From assembly GCA_018830105.1 (NCBI GenBank), contig JAHJTC010000017.1, positions 19,884 through 83,883 of the forward strand: DNA of 64,000 nucleotides. Reading direction: 5' to 3'. This stretch comes from Bacteroidota bacterium. Its GTDB lineage: Bacteria > Bacteroidota > Bacteroidia > Bacteroidales > F082. Position 1 is the stretch's first letter; every line of letters begins with the position of its first letter. Shown here one piece after another: positions 27,320-36,676 of the stretch. The notes under the pieces are model-generated. The model saw only the letters and a list, made by a program, of their open reading frames with translations. It was not told the origin of the DNA and did no database searches. The position numbers were made by a program, and so were the translations under genes.

Positions 27320-30115
27320 TTTTAAGCTATGCTTTTCCAGTTCATTCAACCTTTTAATAGCCAAAATATTTGTGACGGTCATTTTTTGTTCCAATAACCA
27401 CAGCTGGTTATTGAATCGAAGTTTCATGAGGTAATCATAGGTATAAAGAATCTCATCAATGGTTGGCTCTTTAATTATCTGTTTTTCCTTGAGTACCAAA
27501 AGGCGCTCACGGGTATTTGTTTGCACGATCTGGTGCTGAAATGCATAGGTTCGGGCCAGCATGATTATTGGCGCCATAGCACTTTTTAAATCGATGGTTT
27601 CATTGGATTTGTCTTGCATCAATATATTTGAAGCAATTTGCTGCGGCTTGGTATAATAGGTGTTGTATGCCAGGTGATAAAGAAATGTGGGATACTCCTG
27701 AATGGCATGGTCGATCGTTTTTCTGAGATCAACACATAAGGATTCATCGCCAACTACCTTTCTGAAGTCAAAGAAAATCATGGCGTCCAATAGATGCTGT
27801 GGTTCGGGACTGGCAATCCATTGTGCAAAATATTTTTTCCAGCCTGACAACGACACACACCATTGTGGATTCATGGCCATGATGTTCCCTTTGCAATAGC
27901 GATAGCCTATTGTATCCAGTGCTTCACAAACAGCACTGCCAAGCTTTAAAAAGTAGGTTTTCACCATTTCTTCCTTCTCTTTGGCTACATCGGCATAAAT
28001 GATAGCATTGTCCTGATCAGTCAATAAAGTCTCTTCTTTTCTGCCCTCACTTCCCATGCAGATAAAAGAAAAACTGGCCGGAGCCGGGCCTATTTCATCC
28101 ATGCATAACTCCACAATACGCGCCAATGCGGTATCAAAAAACTGAGAAGTAATTTTAGTGAGGTATTTCACGGATAACTCACTTTTGATAAGCGGCTTAA
28201 TGAAGTATAGCAATTGTTCGTAAGCCAATTTTAAGTCCTCAGTAGTTTCTGCTGTCTTCACTTTCGAAAGCAGGAATGGCATCGCGCCGGAGACCTGATG
28301 ACTGAATTTTTCTTTCCGAAATACGCCAGCGATGTTACCATCGGCGCTTTTAACCGGCAAGTGACTCAAATTATTTTCTTCACACAGCCTGATGCTTTCA
28401 AACACGCTCATTTGCGCATCGGCAAACACAATTGGAGCACTCATGATAAGGTAAGCCGGGTTGTCGAGCTTTAAGTTCAAACGAAGTATTCTTTGCTGGA
28501 TATCGCTGTTTGTGATAATGCCGACATAATCGTTCCGTCTATTTAAAAGTAAAACACAGTCGGTTTTTTTTCTGGCCAAAAAGTCGAGAACATCCTTAAG
28601 CTGGCTGCTTTCGGGCAAGGTGAAAAGCGGTGATAAAAAACCTGAGACTGCTTGTTCAAGCACGAATTCATTGGCTTTGAGCGCTGTGATGATTTCGTTT
28701 TGCTTTTCTCTGTCTTGTTCCTGCCGGCTGATATCTTCAATAATACCATCGCATAGTTGGCCTTCGTTAGCTTCGCTGGATAGCGCAATCAGCGAAATCG
28801 CCACAGTGGCAATTGTTTGGTCAGTTTTCCGTATTTGAATCACTTTGTTTTTGAGGTAACCCTCCTCATTGAGCGCTAATCGGATGTTTTTGCGGTCATC
28901 GGCATCTACCACCATGTCGAACATGTCACAATCGGATAGTTCATCCAAATGACTAAATCCAAATATTTTGATGGCAGTTTCATTGGCGAAAATAACTTTC
29001 CCTTTCGAATCAATTCGTGCCTTAAAAAAGCCCATATCGAGCGAATTGATCAATTGTTGGTAGTCAACCGTTGTGAAACCAACCGTTTTTTCAATTGATA
29101 TATCTTTTACAATAATGATATTAACAGGCTTGCCGTAAAAAACAGCTCTGGATGAGGTGATGAGCACCTCGGCTGATCCTCCATTCTTTTTCCTGAGGTT
29201 CAACTCAAAAGTTCCCGGCTTAACATGATTTTCCGAAAAGGCTTTAAGAATATCCTGGTTATTGTTTTTACTGATAATGTCACTAAATGACAAACCCTCA
29301 AGTTCCTGGGGTGTGTATCCGCTCATTCTACTGATAACCGCATTCGCAAAGCTGATTCTGCCATCGATAAGCATGATCAAACCCTCTGTGGCCGCTTCAA
29401 TAAGGGTGAAATATTTCTCCTTTGCGTGATGCAATTCCTCTTCTGCGGCTATCCTTTTGTTTTCAATGTTTAAACTCTGTTTGATAATATAAAACAGTAT
29501 TAGCGCGATGATGAACGAAATAGTTACCGATATCCACAGCATTCGGCTGGTGAGTGCACGCATCTCCTTTTGCACATCTTCGATGTAAATACCGGTACCG
29601 ATAATCCAATTCCAAGGCTTGAAGACCTTTACATAGGATAGCTTGGGTACGATATGCAGCGAATCATCTTTCCATTGCCACATATAGTTTACAAAACCGT
29701 GCTCATGCATTTTTACGGTCTCAACAAAATCGACAAACATCCTATTGCCATGTGGATCAGTGAAATCACTTAAATCCTGCCCGTTCAGGTCGCTTCTAAA
29801 GGGATGCATGATCATGTTGGGATGCAGGTCCGTTACCCAGAAATAATCCTTGTTTTCGTCCCCATAACGTAAATTTTGGATGTTGTTGATCGCTGTTTGT
29901 TGTGCCTCTTCGCGACTCATTAGGCCATCGCTTTCGTTTTTTTCATACTTCGCCAGTATGCTCCAGGCCGAATTGGTGAGCTCCTTGATCATTTCCTGCT
30001 TACCCTGCATCATTTGCTGTTGAAAGCGCGGAACAATCACTAAAAAGAAAGTGAGCAGAAACAGCAATACAGCCAATACCGTCGGGACGATGATTTTAAG
30101 GTAAAACGTTTTCAT
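27254..30115 (-). CDS. Cache-PAS-PAS-CBS-DUF294 membrane sensor with nucleotidyltransferase-like domain
   Basis: A 953-residue signalling protein. A membrane helix (residues ~8-29) leads into a periplasmic sCache_2 domain (~35-190; GDENKDYFWVTDLHPNMIMHP). A second helix (~193-212) is followed by two PAS domains (~230-340 and ~347-470), a CBS pair (~500-615), a DUF294 nucleotidyltransferase-like domain with GSEGRKEE..TDQDNAIIY near 685-710, and a DUF294 C-terminal substrate-binding domain. DUF294-CBS proteins often neighbour acetate symporters, as here, so the Cache domain may sense a carboxylate. No histidine kinase or cyclase domain is present; the output is presumably nucleotidyl transfer. 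It is convergent with the Crp/phosphoesterase pair. Confidence 0.85.
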   Translation of the reverse strand: MKTFYLKIIVPTVLAVLLFLLTFFLVIVPRFQQQMMQGKQEMIKELTNSAWSILAKYEKNESDGLMSREEAQQTAINNIQNLRYGDENKDYFWVTDLHPNMIMHPFRSDLNGQDLSDFTDPHGNRMFVDFVETVKMHEHGFVNYMWQWKDDSLHIVPKLSYVKVFKPWNWIIGTGIYIEDVQKEMRALTSRMLWISVTISFIIALILFYIIKQSLNIENKRIAAEEELHHAKEKYFTLIEAATEGLIMLIDGRISFANAVISRMSGYTPQELEGLSFSDIISKNNNQDILKAFSENHVKPGTFELNLRKKNGGSAEVLITSSRAVFYGKPVNIIIVKDISIEKTVGFTTVDYQQLINSLDMGFFKARIDSKGKVIFANETAIKIFGFSHLDELSDCDMFDMVVDADDRKNIRLALNEEGYLKNKVIQIRKTDQTIATVAISLIALSSEANEGQLCDGIIEDISRQEQDREKQNEIITALKANEFVLEQAVSGFLSPLFTLPESSQLKDVLDFLARKKTDCVLLLNRRNDYVGIITNSDIQQRILRLNLKLDNPAYLIMSAPIVFADAQMSVFESIRLCEENNLSHLPVKSADGNIAGVFRKEKFSHQVSGAMPFLLSKVKTAETTEDLKLAYEQLLYFIKPLIKSELSVKYLTKITSQFFDTALARIVELCMDEIGPAPASFSFICMGSEGRKEETLLTDQDNAIIYADVAKEKEEMVKTYFLKLGSAVCEALDTIGYRYCKGNIMAMNPQWCVSLSGWKKYFAQWIASPEPQHLLDAMIFFDFRKVVGDESLCVDLRKTIDHAIQEYPTFLYHLAYNTYYTKPQQIASNILMQDKSNETIDLKSAMAPIIMLARTYAFQHQIVQTNTRERLLVLKEKQIIKEPTIDEILYTYDYLMKLRFNNQLWLLEQKMTVTNILAIKRLNELEKHSLKRKLAAVQDFQQKVKLDFRVIT

Positions 30116-30264
30116 GCGTCAGCCCTTTTTAGAAGTTGAAGAACAAATGTAAGCATTTCTTATTCATATTAGTTAGGAATAAGTGCTTTCAATACCATCA
30201 AACCTAAAAAGCCGGCTCATCAACAAATAAAACCCTAAATTTACACCATTGTACAGGAGAACAC

Positions 30265-32238
30265 ATGATAAACACAAAACTATTTATTGCTATGAAAAAT
30301 TTTTCTAAAGTTGCATCCATCGTGCTACTTTCAATCGTGCCTTGCTGGCTCAATGCCCAGCCCTGGGTGCAAAACGATGCCATGTTTAACCCCACCGGCA
30401 TTCCCAGCCTTCCCTTTTCGCAGCCGCGCTTCGCCGATCTTGACAATGACGGCGATCTGGATATGATTATCGGCAACATCAACGATAAGCCTTTTTATAT
30501 GGAGAATGTGGGCACGGCAGAAGCGCCACAGTTTGCTCCGGGCGAGGATTATTTTGCCGGCGTCAGTTATCTCGATGCTGAAGTGGCTGTTTTTGCCGAC
30601 CTCGATAACGATGGCGATCTGGATATGATCACGGGAGGCTATACCGGCTTGCACTTTTTCGAGAACACAGGCAATGTTAGCAGCCCGGAATTTGAAGAGC
30701 AGCCGGGATTTTTCACCATTTTAGCAGGCATCAATTATCCCGTTCCCGATTTGGCCGATGTGGACGACGATGGCGATTTGGATCTGGTGATTGGCCTGAG
30801 TGAAGATGGACAGGTAAAGATTTATGAAAACACCGGAACTGCTGATGCAGCGGCCTTTTCAGAAGCCAATGTAACTGAGATAGGCGATGTTGGCCTTTAT
30901 GCTTATCCCTGCTTTCCTGATCTGGATAACGATGGTGATGTGGATCTTTTTGTTGGCCGCGATGGATTTGGTTTCCGCTACTATCAAAATACCGGAACAT
31001 CAACAATTCCTGAATGGACCTATATCGAAGGCGCTTTTGCCGGCATGGGCGAAGACACCTACTGGAACTCACCTGATTTGATCGACTTGGATAATGATGG
31101 CACGCTGGATCTTATTTTTGGAACAGCCTCAGGACCATTGGTTTACTACGTAAATACAGGAACTCCCGAACTGGCCGAATGGCAGCAGAATGAAAGCCTG
31201 TTTGGCGGTGTGATTGATGTGGGTGGCGCCAGCAATCCTTATTTTGTGGATTACGATGGCGATGGCGATCTGGATATGTTTACGGGCACACAGATGGGCG
31301 ACATCAAGTTTTTTGAAAATACTGGAACGGCAAACAGTCCCTCCTGGCTGGAACAGAGCGATGGTTTCACCTCACTCAAACACAGCATCTATAGCGATGT
31401 GGCAGTTGGCGATCTGAATGGCGACGGCCGCATGGATGCTGTTGTGGGCGATTTGAGCGGCAACCTCTTCCATCATCAGAACAGCGGATTTGGTTTCAAC
31501 TATATCGAAAGTACTTTTGCGGGATTTTCCTTTGGCGGCTGGTCTTCACCTTATCTGATTGACATCGACAACGACGAAGACCTTGATCTGGTGGTTGGTA
31601 ACGAATCGGGACAAGTCCATTTTATTGAAAATCAAGGCGACAGCCAGAATGCGGTGTGGGTAGAAGTTCCCAATTATTTTGGCGGCATCGATGTGGGATC
31701 GAATGCCGTGCCCAGCTTTGCCGATCTGGATTTCGATGGCGAACTGGATATGACTGTCGGGAATATTTCGGGTAATGTGAAGTATTTCGAGAATGAAAAT
31801 GGCAATTGGGTGGCTAACAATTTGATTATGGCCGGTGTGAGTGGCGGACAGAATACCAGTCCGGGCTTTGGCGATCTGGACGGCGATGGCGATGCCGATC
31901 TCACTTTGGGTAACTATGACGGCACTTTCAATTATTTTCAGAACATGGAAATCGTTGTTGGGGCTGGTGAAAAACTCCCCACACTAAGCCTTAACGCGAC
32001 TGTTTCTCCGAATCCATTTACCTCGGTTCTGAACCTTAATATCCCATCAACAGCGCCGCAAATCAAGGCTATAAAGATATATGATGCCGGCGGACGGCTT
32101 TGGATCGATCAGGTTATAGAAAGCGAAAGCAAACAGAATAGTATAAACCTGAATCTGGAACAATTACCGGCTGGCGTGTATCTGTTGAAAATCACAGCGG
32201 ACAAACATTCCGAAACGCTGCGTATCGTAAAGCAATAG
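30265..32238 (+). CDS. Secreted FG-GAP/VCBS repeat protein with T9SS sorting domain
   Basis: A 657-residue secreted protein: signal peptide ending near WLNAQ, then ten repeats carrying an EF-hand-like Ca2+ motif such as DLDNDGDLDMI, DVDDDGDLDLV, DYDGDGDLDMF and DLNGDGRMDAV, predicting a seven-bladed or larger beta propeller. It ends in a type A T9SS domain (SPNPFTSVLNLN, YDAGGRLW, LPAGVYLLKIT, LRIVKQ). It would be surface-attached or released; adhesion or polymer binding is typical. AGGAG lies 7 bp before the ATG at 30265, which supports this start; the ATG at 30292 gives a cleaner signal peptide. Confidence 0.9.
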   Translation: MINTKLFIAMKNFSKVASIVLLSIVPCWLNAQPWVQNDAMFNPTGIPSLPFSQPRFADLDNDGDLDMIIGNINDKPFYMENVGTAEAPQFAPGEDYFAGVSYLDAEVAVFADLDNDGDLDMITGGYTGLHFFENTGNVSSPEFEEQPGFFTILAGINYPVPDLADVDDDGDLDLVIGLSEDGQVKIYENTGTADAAAFSEANVTEIGDVGLYAYPCFPDLDNDGDVDLFVGRDGFGFRYYQNTGTSTIPEWTYIEGAFAGMGEDTYWNSPDLIDLDNDGTLDLIFGTASGPLVYYVNTGTPELAEWQQNESLFGGVIDVGGASNPYFVDYDGDGDLDMFTGTQMGDIKFFENTGTANSPSWLEQSDGFTSLKHSIYSDVAVGDLNGDGRMDAVVGDLSGNLFHHQNSGFGFNYIESTFAGFSFGGWSSPYLIDIDNDEDLDLVVGNESGQVHFIENQGDSQNAVWVEVPNYFGGIDVGSNAVPSFADLDFDGELDMTVGNISGNVKYFENENGNWVANNLIMAGVSGGQNTSPGFGDLDGDGDADLTLGNYDGTFNYFQNMEIVVGAGEKLPTLSLNATVSPNPFTSVLNLNIPSTAPQIKAIKIYDAGGRLWIDQVIESESKQNSINLNLEQLPAGVYLLKITADKHSETLRIVKQ

Positions 32239-32256
32239 CAAAGTTTTGCACAAAAT

Positions 32257-32294
32257 AAAAACTCCCGCCGGTACAAGCTGACGGGAGTTTTTTT
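32257..32294. terminator. Bidirectional intrinsic terminator
   Basis: AAAACTCCCG and CGGGAGTTTT pair around a short GC-rich loop, with a T-run after on the plus strand and an A-run before it. It lies between the convergent FG-GAP and GIY-YIG genes and can serve both. Confidence 0.85.
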
Positions 32295-32314
32295 ATGAAA
32301 ACCCTTAATCAAAC

Positions 32315-32659
32315 TCAATCTTCGTTTGTGGTTTTGTCATTCAGCTTTAGTAGAGTATCCCTGTTAAGGTAATGGGAGGCATTTTGGCAGGCTGCCAGTT
32401 GATGCAGCATTTCAAGCTGATTTTCGGTCAACGCATTTTTTTTGTCATGGCTCCAGTTCTGCAGTTGCTTTTCCGGCTTGAAGGCTATTGCGATATGATC
32501 ATGTTCCTCAACATAAACCAGTTTGACAGGCGGGTATTTCTTGGTGAAATTGGCTCCCTGTCCGCTCCAATGTTCATGCAAACGTTTCTTTAAATCAATA
32601 GTAGAACCCGTATAATAATATCCATTTTCGCACAAAAGCATGTAGGTATAGCCTTTCAT
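32315..32659 (-). CDS. GIY-YIG nuclease-family protein
   Basis: A 114-residue single-domain GIY-YIG protein of the UPF0213/YhbQ-like group. The signature reads YTYMLLCENGYYYTGSTIDL (residues 4-23), followed by the Arg of KKRLHEH and a Glu in PEKQLQNW that would complete the active site. The function of these small bacterial members is not settled; DNA nicking is the assumed activity. It is a lone gene next to repeats. Confidence 0.88.
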   Translation of the reverse strand: MKGYTYMLLCENGYYYTGSTIDLKKRLHEHWSGQGANFTKKYPPVKLVYVEEHDHIAIAFKPEKQLQNWSHDKKNALTENQLEMLHQLAACQNASHYLNRDTLLKLNDKTTNED

Positions 32660-32734
32660 TCTTTACTCATTTGCTTTTGTAAAAATAACAATTACAGTCG
32701 TTAAGCGTCAAATAATTGAATTGAAATTTATTTT

Positions 32735-33140
32735 GGTGGAATTATGTAATATTTTGCATGATTGAAGGCCTTCGAGCGAAGCCGAGAAGCCGGTTTCAAA
32801 CGGTGCTCTCGACTCCGCTCGATCACCTATGGTTTCGTTTAACATTTTTTCTTCTAATAATGAGTAAGTAGCCAAAGCCTAATTAAAGGTGAATTATGAA
32901 ATACTTTCCACGAGCGAAGGTCTTCGAGCGAAGCCGAGAAGCCGACTTATACGGTGCTCTCGACGCTCGATCACCTTTGTTCTCGTTTAACATTTTTTCT
33001 TCTAATCATGAAAAGTAGCCAAAGCGTAATTAAAAGTGAATTATGAAATACTTTCCACGGACGAAGGTCTTCGAGCGAAGCGGTGCATCGAGCGAAAAGT
33101 CGAGATGCCGAGAAGCCGACTTATACGGTGCTCCCACCCT
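32735..33140. repeat. Three tandem copies of a ~147-bp non-coding unit
   Basis: Units start near 32735, 32888 and 33034, each with GTGGAATTATG or GTGAATTATGAAATA. A palindromic CTTCGAGCGAAG (present in all three), GCCGAGAAGCCG, ACGGTGCTC and, in the first two, CGTTTAACATTTTTTCTTCT follow in the same order. The third unit carries an extra ~27 bp rich in TCGAGC. No open frame runs through the units, so this is a satellite-like non-coding array filling the gap between the GIY-YIG and PID-CTERM genes. Confidence 0.75.
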
Positions 33141-33155
33141 ATCCTTACTCACAAA

Positions 33156-33190
33156 AAAGCTCCCGCCAACTTACGCCGGCAGGAGCTTTA
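33156..33190 (-). terminator. Terminator of the T9SS/PID-CTERM operon
   Basis: AAAGCTCC and GGAGCTTT form the stem base around a loop that itself can pair (CGCC..GGCG). On the minus strand a run of T follows. It lies 27 bp past the stop of the 77-residue protein gene. Confidence 0.75.
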
Positions 33191-33216
33191 AAACCTGTGT
33201 TCACAAAAAAATGCTG

Positions 33217-33450
33217 TTATTCTTCCAGTTTGTTCTGCTGCCAGGCCTTGTAAACTTTACGGCCACCATAAGCAGCGCCGAGCGCCAGCAGTATACCAAG
33301 GCCACCTCCGATAGGCGCGCCTCCACCAGGATCCTGATTGGTGGTCTCACCATGCCCGTCGGGCGGTTCAGGCGGACCTTGTGCCAGCATAGCCTGGCTG
33401 CTTAGAAAGAGTCCAATAACTAAAACGAGTTGTGCGATTATCTTTTTCAT
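33217..33450 (-). CDS. Small exported protein with PID-CTERM-like sorting tail
   Basis: A 77-residue protein: signal peptide (MKKIIAQLVLVIGLFLSSQA), a short Pro/Gly-rich linker, then a C-terminal tail of APIGGGLGILLALGAAYG followed by basic residues (GRKVYKAW). This tail resembles the PID-CTERM anchor of Bacteroidota, a short motif plus one membrane helix and a basic cluster, with Gly in place of the usual Asp. It begins 17 bp after the stop of the 950-residue T9SS protein and is probably co-transcribed with it. The function is unknown; anchoring by an unidentified sorting enzyme is the current idea for the family. Confidence 0.75.
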   Translation of the reverse strand: MKKIIAQLVLVIGLFLSSQAMLAQGPPEPPDGHGETTNQDPGGGAPIGGGLGILLALGAAYGGRKVYKAWQQNKLEE

Positions 33451-33467
33451 GTCTGATTTGATTTTAC

Positions 33468-36320
33468 TTATTCAACAATTACTTTAACGCTCTTTTGGGC
33501 TTTGCTGTTGAGCAGCTGCACCACATAAACACCAGCCGGGAAATCAAGTGGCAGACTTTGCAGGCCTTGTCTGCTCAGTTGCTTCTCAAGCAGCAGGCGG
33601 CCCTGCAAATCGATTACCCTGATATTGGCATCCTCCAGACTGTTTTGGATGTAGAGAATGTTGTTGTAGCTATAGGCCTTGATGCTGTTTTCGCCGGTGT
33701 TTTCGTCCAGTCCCACAGCGCCAAAGTGCAGGAGGAAACGGTTGGGGTTGTCGCCTTCGGAGGCGGTGAAGGAGTAGGTGTGGGTTTCCGTGAGGTTGTG
33801 CACAATATCTGTCTTGTTATCGGTAAGATAAACAATTTGTCCCTCAGGGCTTTCCAATAATTCAATAGAAAAGTTACTAGCCTCATTTTTTACAAAACCA
33901 AAGGGGATAACCATCTCTTCATCAAGCTCAGGATAAGTGTTAGTTGATAACATTTCGCCCTCAACAATGGAATATAACTGTGGAGCCAACCAAACCATAA
34001 AACGAGAATCATATTTCATATCATAGGCTTCTGAAGCATCTGGATTAAACCGCACCCAGCTTTTTTGAATCATTCCACTTTCCAGATCATTAGCAGCTAT
34101 AATCACAGCATTGTTATCAGCTTCTTTAAGCCATTCAACTGAATTGTGATTTCTGGCAGTCAAAGGTATTGTAAAACTGTTATCGGCATTCACTTCTGCT
34201 TGTATCCAAAAACCTTGCATCGCTGCTATATAACCTCCAGCAGATATATCATTAAAACCACCAGTATTAGTCATCACTTTTGCAGTGCCATTTATATTTG
34301 TCAAACCCCAATCTGCCAAAGGAGCATTCCATGTAATAGCACTTTGGAAAGGATTACCAACTAAATGCCATCCATTACCCTGATCGGCTGTTTTACTGAG
34401 ATTGGAATATGGTACAGCCGCATTATTTAATGTTCCTGAAAACTCTTTGGTAGCAGTTGACACATAGGCGACCAGATATCCTGTGCCCGGAACCATTTGT
34501 GTAGGATCTCCTACTTTATGATTCATCCAGGTGTAAGTTGATTCACTCCAACCATAAAAATCATCATTGTCACCAGGGTCGATACCGGCATTATCATTAA
34601 TATTAAAAGCTGCAACCGGCGAAGACAGCAAGTGCCAGCCGTTAGCGGCTGAAGAATAGGCATTTATATCGCACTGAACATTTGCGTCAGCTTCACCCTT
34701 GGAAAGGCCATTATCAAGTGTGCCATAATTTATATAAGAGCCGCCACTTTCAATGGTAATTGTGTCTGATACCGAAAGACTTTGAGAAGTATTAATTGTT
34801 AATTCACCTCCATCTTGCACATTGATGTTGTTAACAGTGGCAGCTAAATCAACACTTAATGATGCGCCTTCAGGGATTATTATATTATCAGATGCCGAAG
34901 GCACCGTACCATTGCTCCAACTGGCAGCGGTATTCCAATTTCCGGCGCCACCTTTCCAGGATACAGTGCCATTGTGTTCGCCGGGAGAAAAATCAGCAAC
35001 ATCAGCAACAGTAATTGTCCATTCAGAAGCTGTCCAAGTGTCATTTGGAGTAGTTATGTTAGAGTTTCTAACTACACGTGAATCTTCATATTCCCATGGT
35101 TTTCCAGAGCCATCTTCACTAATAACACCAAAAATATCAAGTAATGTGCCTGATGAATGATCTCCACCGAAATAAATAAATACTGCGTCATTGCCATTCC
35201 CATCAAAAGAGCCGTTTGAAAAATCAGGAGAAACTGCATAAAGACTTAAAAATTCAGCGTATGAAGCAATTACTATTGTCTCCTTTGGTGAAATAGTTCC
35301 ACTTAATTGAAAATCATACCAAGTAGATCCATTTGTTTGCCTACTTAAATAAACCGCTGTGGAATTAAAATCGATTAATTCCTGACCAGCATTGAATAAT
35401 TCTATAAATCGACCCTTATAATTATCCTTTGGATCACTAATTTCAGATATCAATAATGATATATTTTTTGTTATTGAACTTGTACTTGGCGGACTGCTTA
35501 GTAAAAAATCAATCATATTTCCAGCATTTGTATAGGACCAAATCTTAAAATGATAAGAAGTATTCGCTGAGAGATTTGTAAATGTGTATTCATCCAAACC
35601 ATCAAAACCTACTTTGACAATAGCATTTCCATCAGATAAATTAGTGTCTTCGTTTGGGTCAACACCACTCGTAGGAGGAGTAATTGATTCTGTTGTGCTT
35701 GCCTTAATTAAATACCCATCAGGTAAAACTGCCCCGGATGCATCTGCCCAAGCTAATCTTATTTGTGAATTTCCAAGAGATTCAGCACTAAAATTTGATG
35801 GCTGTTCAGAAGGCTGTTCTCTTGATCGGGTAATAACCACATCATCAATGTACACAGTTCCACCTGTTCTATAAAACTGCACTTTGTTTACATCTGCATC
35901 AAATACATCAAATGAATATTGATTTATAGCAGTACCAAACGAGATTGGAGAACCATTAACCTGTTCCCATGTATCTCCGTTATTCTTTGAAACAAGAACT
36001 TGCAGACCACCTGTACCAGTGCTAACAGAGCAAAAAAACGAAATCTTTCTCACTCCTCCAGTTAGAATAGGTGTCGTTATTTGTGAACCCGTCTGACTTT
36101 TTAGCTGACAAGAATATGAACCAGTATTAACGCCATCTGTGCTTCGAATAACTTGATTTTCAGAGCCAGTCCAAGTACCGGACGAAAGCACAAAAGTTGT
36201 TGTTTCAGTATAAGAACTTGGTAATCCTGTTTCGAAGCTCTCATTAATCTGCCCCCACCCCTCAACAGTAAGCAGCATCATCAGCCCGATAAGGGCTGGA
36301 AAAAAGAGTCGTTTTTTCAT
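33468..36320 (-). CDS. Large secreted multidomain protein with T9SS sorting domain
   Basis: A 950-residue exported protein. After the signal peptide (ending near VEGWGQ) are a carbohydrate-binding-like beta domain (~25-165, ending VYIDDVVITR), a fibronectin type III-like domain (~175-285), a lamin-tail domain (~288-440; LLISEISDPKDNYKGRFIEL quoted up to its core LISEISDP..FIELFN) and a GNWNTAASWSNGTVP segment with short parallel strands (~455-540). A long region of unknown fold precedes the type A T9SS tail (residues ~875-950; LQGRLLLEKQL, FPAGVYVVQL). It is expected on the cell surface. It is followed in the same operon by the PID-CTERM-like protein. Confidence 0.87.
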   Translation of the reverse strand: MKKRLFFPALIGLMMLLTVEGWGQINESFETGLPSSYTETTTFVLSSGTWTGSENQVIRSTDGVNTGSYSCQLKSQTGSQITTPILTGGVRKISFFCSVSTGTGGLQVLVSKNNGDTWEQVNGSPISFGTAINQYSFDVFDADVNKVQFYRTGGTVYIDDVVITRSREQPSEQPSNFSAESLGNSQIRLAWADASGAVLPDGYLIKASTTESITPPTSGVDPNEDTNLSDGNAIVKVGFDGLDEYTFTNLSANTSYHFKIWSYTNAGNMIDFLLSSPPSTSSITKNISLLISEISDPKDNYKGRFIELFNAGQELIDFNSTAVYLSRQTNGSTWYDFQLSGTISPKETIVIASYAEFLSLYAVSPDFSNGSFDGNGNDAVFIYFGGDHSSGTLLDIFGVISEDGSGKPWEYEDSRVVRNSNITTPNDTWTASEWTITVADVADFSPGEHNGTVSWKGGAGNWNTAASWSNGTVPSASDNIIIPEGASLSVDLAATVNNINVQDGGELTINTSQSLSVSDTITIESGGSYINYGTLDNGLSKGEADANVQCDINAYSSAANGWHLLSSPVAAFNINDNAGIDPGDNDDFYGWSESTYTWMNHKVGDPTQMVPGTGYLVAYVSTATKEFSGTLNNAAVPYSNLSKTADQGNGWHLVGNPFQSAITWNAPLADWGLTNINGTAKVMTNTGGFNDISAGGYIAAMQGFWIQAEVNADNSFTIPLTARNHNSVEWLKEADNNAVIIAANDLESGMIQKSWVRFNPDASEAYDMKYDSRFMVWLAPQLYSIVEGEMLSTNTYPELDEEMVIPFGFVKNEASNFSIELLESPEGQIVYLTDNKTDIVHNLTETHTYSFTASEGDNPNRFLLHFGAVGLDENTGENSIKAYSYNNILYIQNSLEDANIRVIDLQGRLLLEKQLSRQGLQSLPLDFPAGVYVVQLLNSKAQKSVKVIVE

Positions 36321-36676
36321 AATAGATTGGTTTGATGTTTATAAATAAAACTGTGTTAAAGATGCTAATTGGATAATGGCGGTAGTTTGGTCGTTGATAG
36401 TTGGTTAGTTGGAGTAGTTGTACAAAAATAGCAAAAATTGATTTATCTCACTTTACCAAATCATTAAGAATTAACTTAAAGTTATCAAATATACTGTTGA
36501 TAAATTTTAATTTTAACCCTAAGTAGCTGTAAATAAGTAAAATAAAGACATGCCATTTCGGGAATGAAATTTTTTGACACAAAAAAAAATCCCTAAGGCC
36601 TGATTGCCAAAGGGATTCGATACTTTATAGAAGTGCCGGCTTATGATGCCGAAACCGGTTTTAAACCACTGCGTTT
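36321..36676. other. Intergenic gap with terminator of the SDR gene
   Basis: AT-rich spacer. It contains the terminator at 36581-36618 (listed separately), and 36321-36580 presumably includes the promoter of the T9SS protein gene, although no clear -7 box was found. No open frame or repeat was recognised. Confidence 0.4.
36581..36618 (-). terminator. Intrinsic terminator of the SDR gene
   Basis: AATCCCT and AGGGATT form a 7-bp stem with a 15-nt loop; on the minus strand a run of about ten T follows. It lies 58 bp past the SDR stop codon. Confidence 0.8.

Noticed and set aside
34822..35160. 112-codon plus-strand frame inside the large T9SS gene
   Set aside because: Shadow of the minus-strand gene, whose domains and sorting tail are clear.
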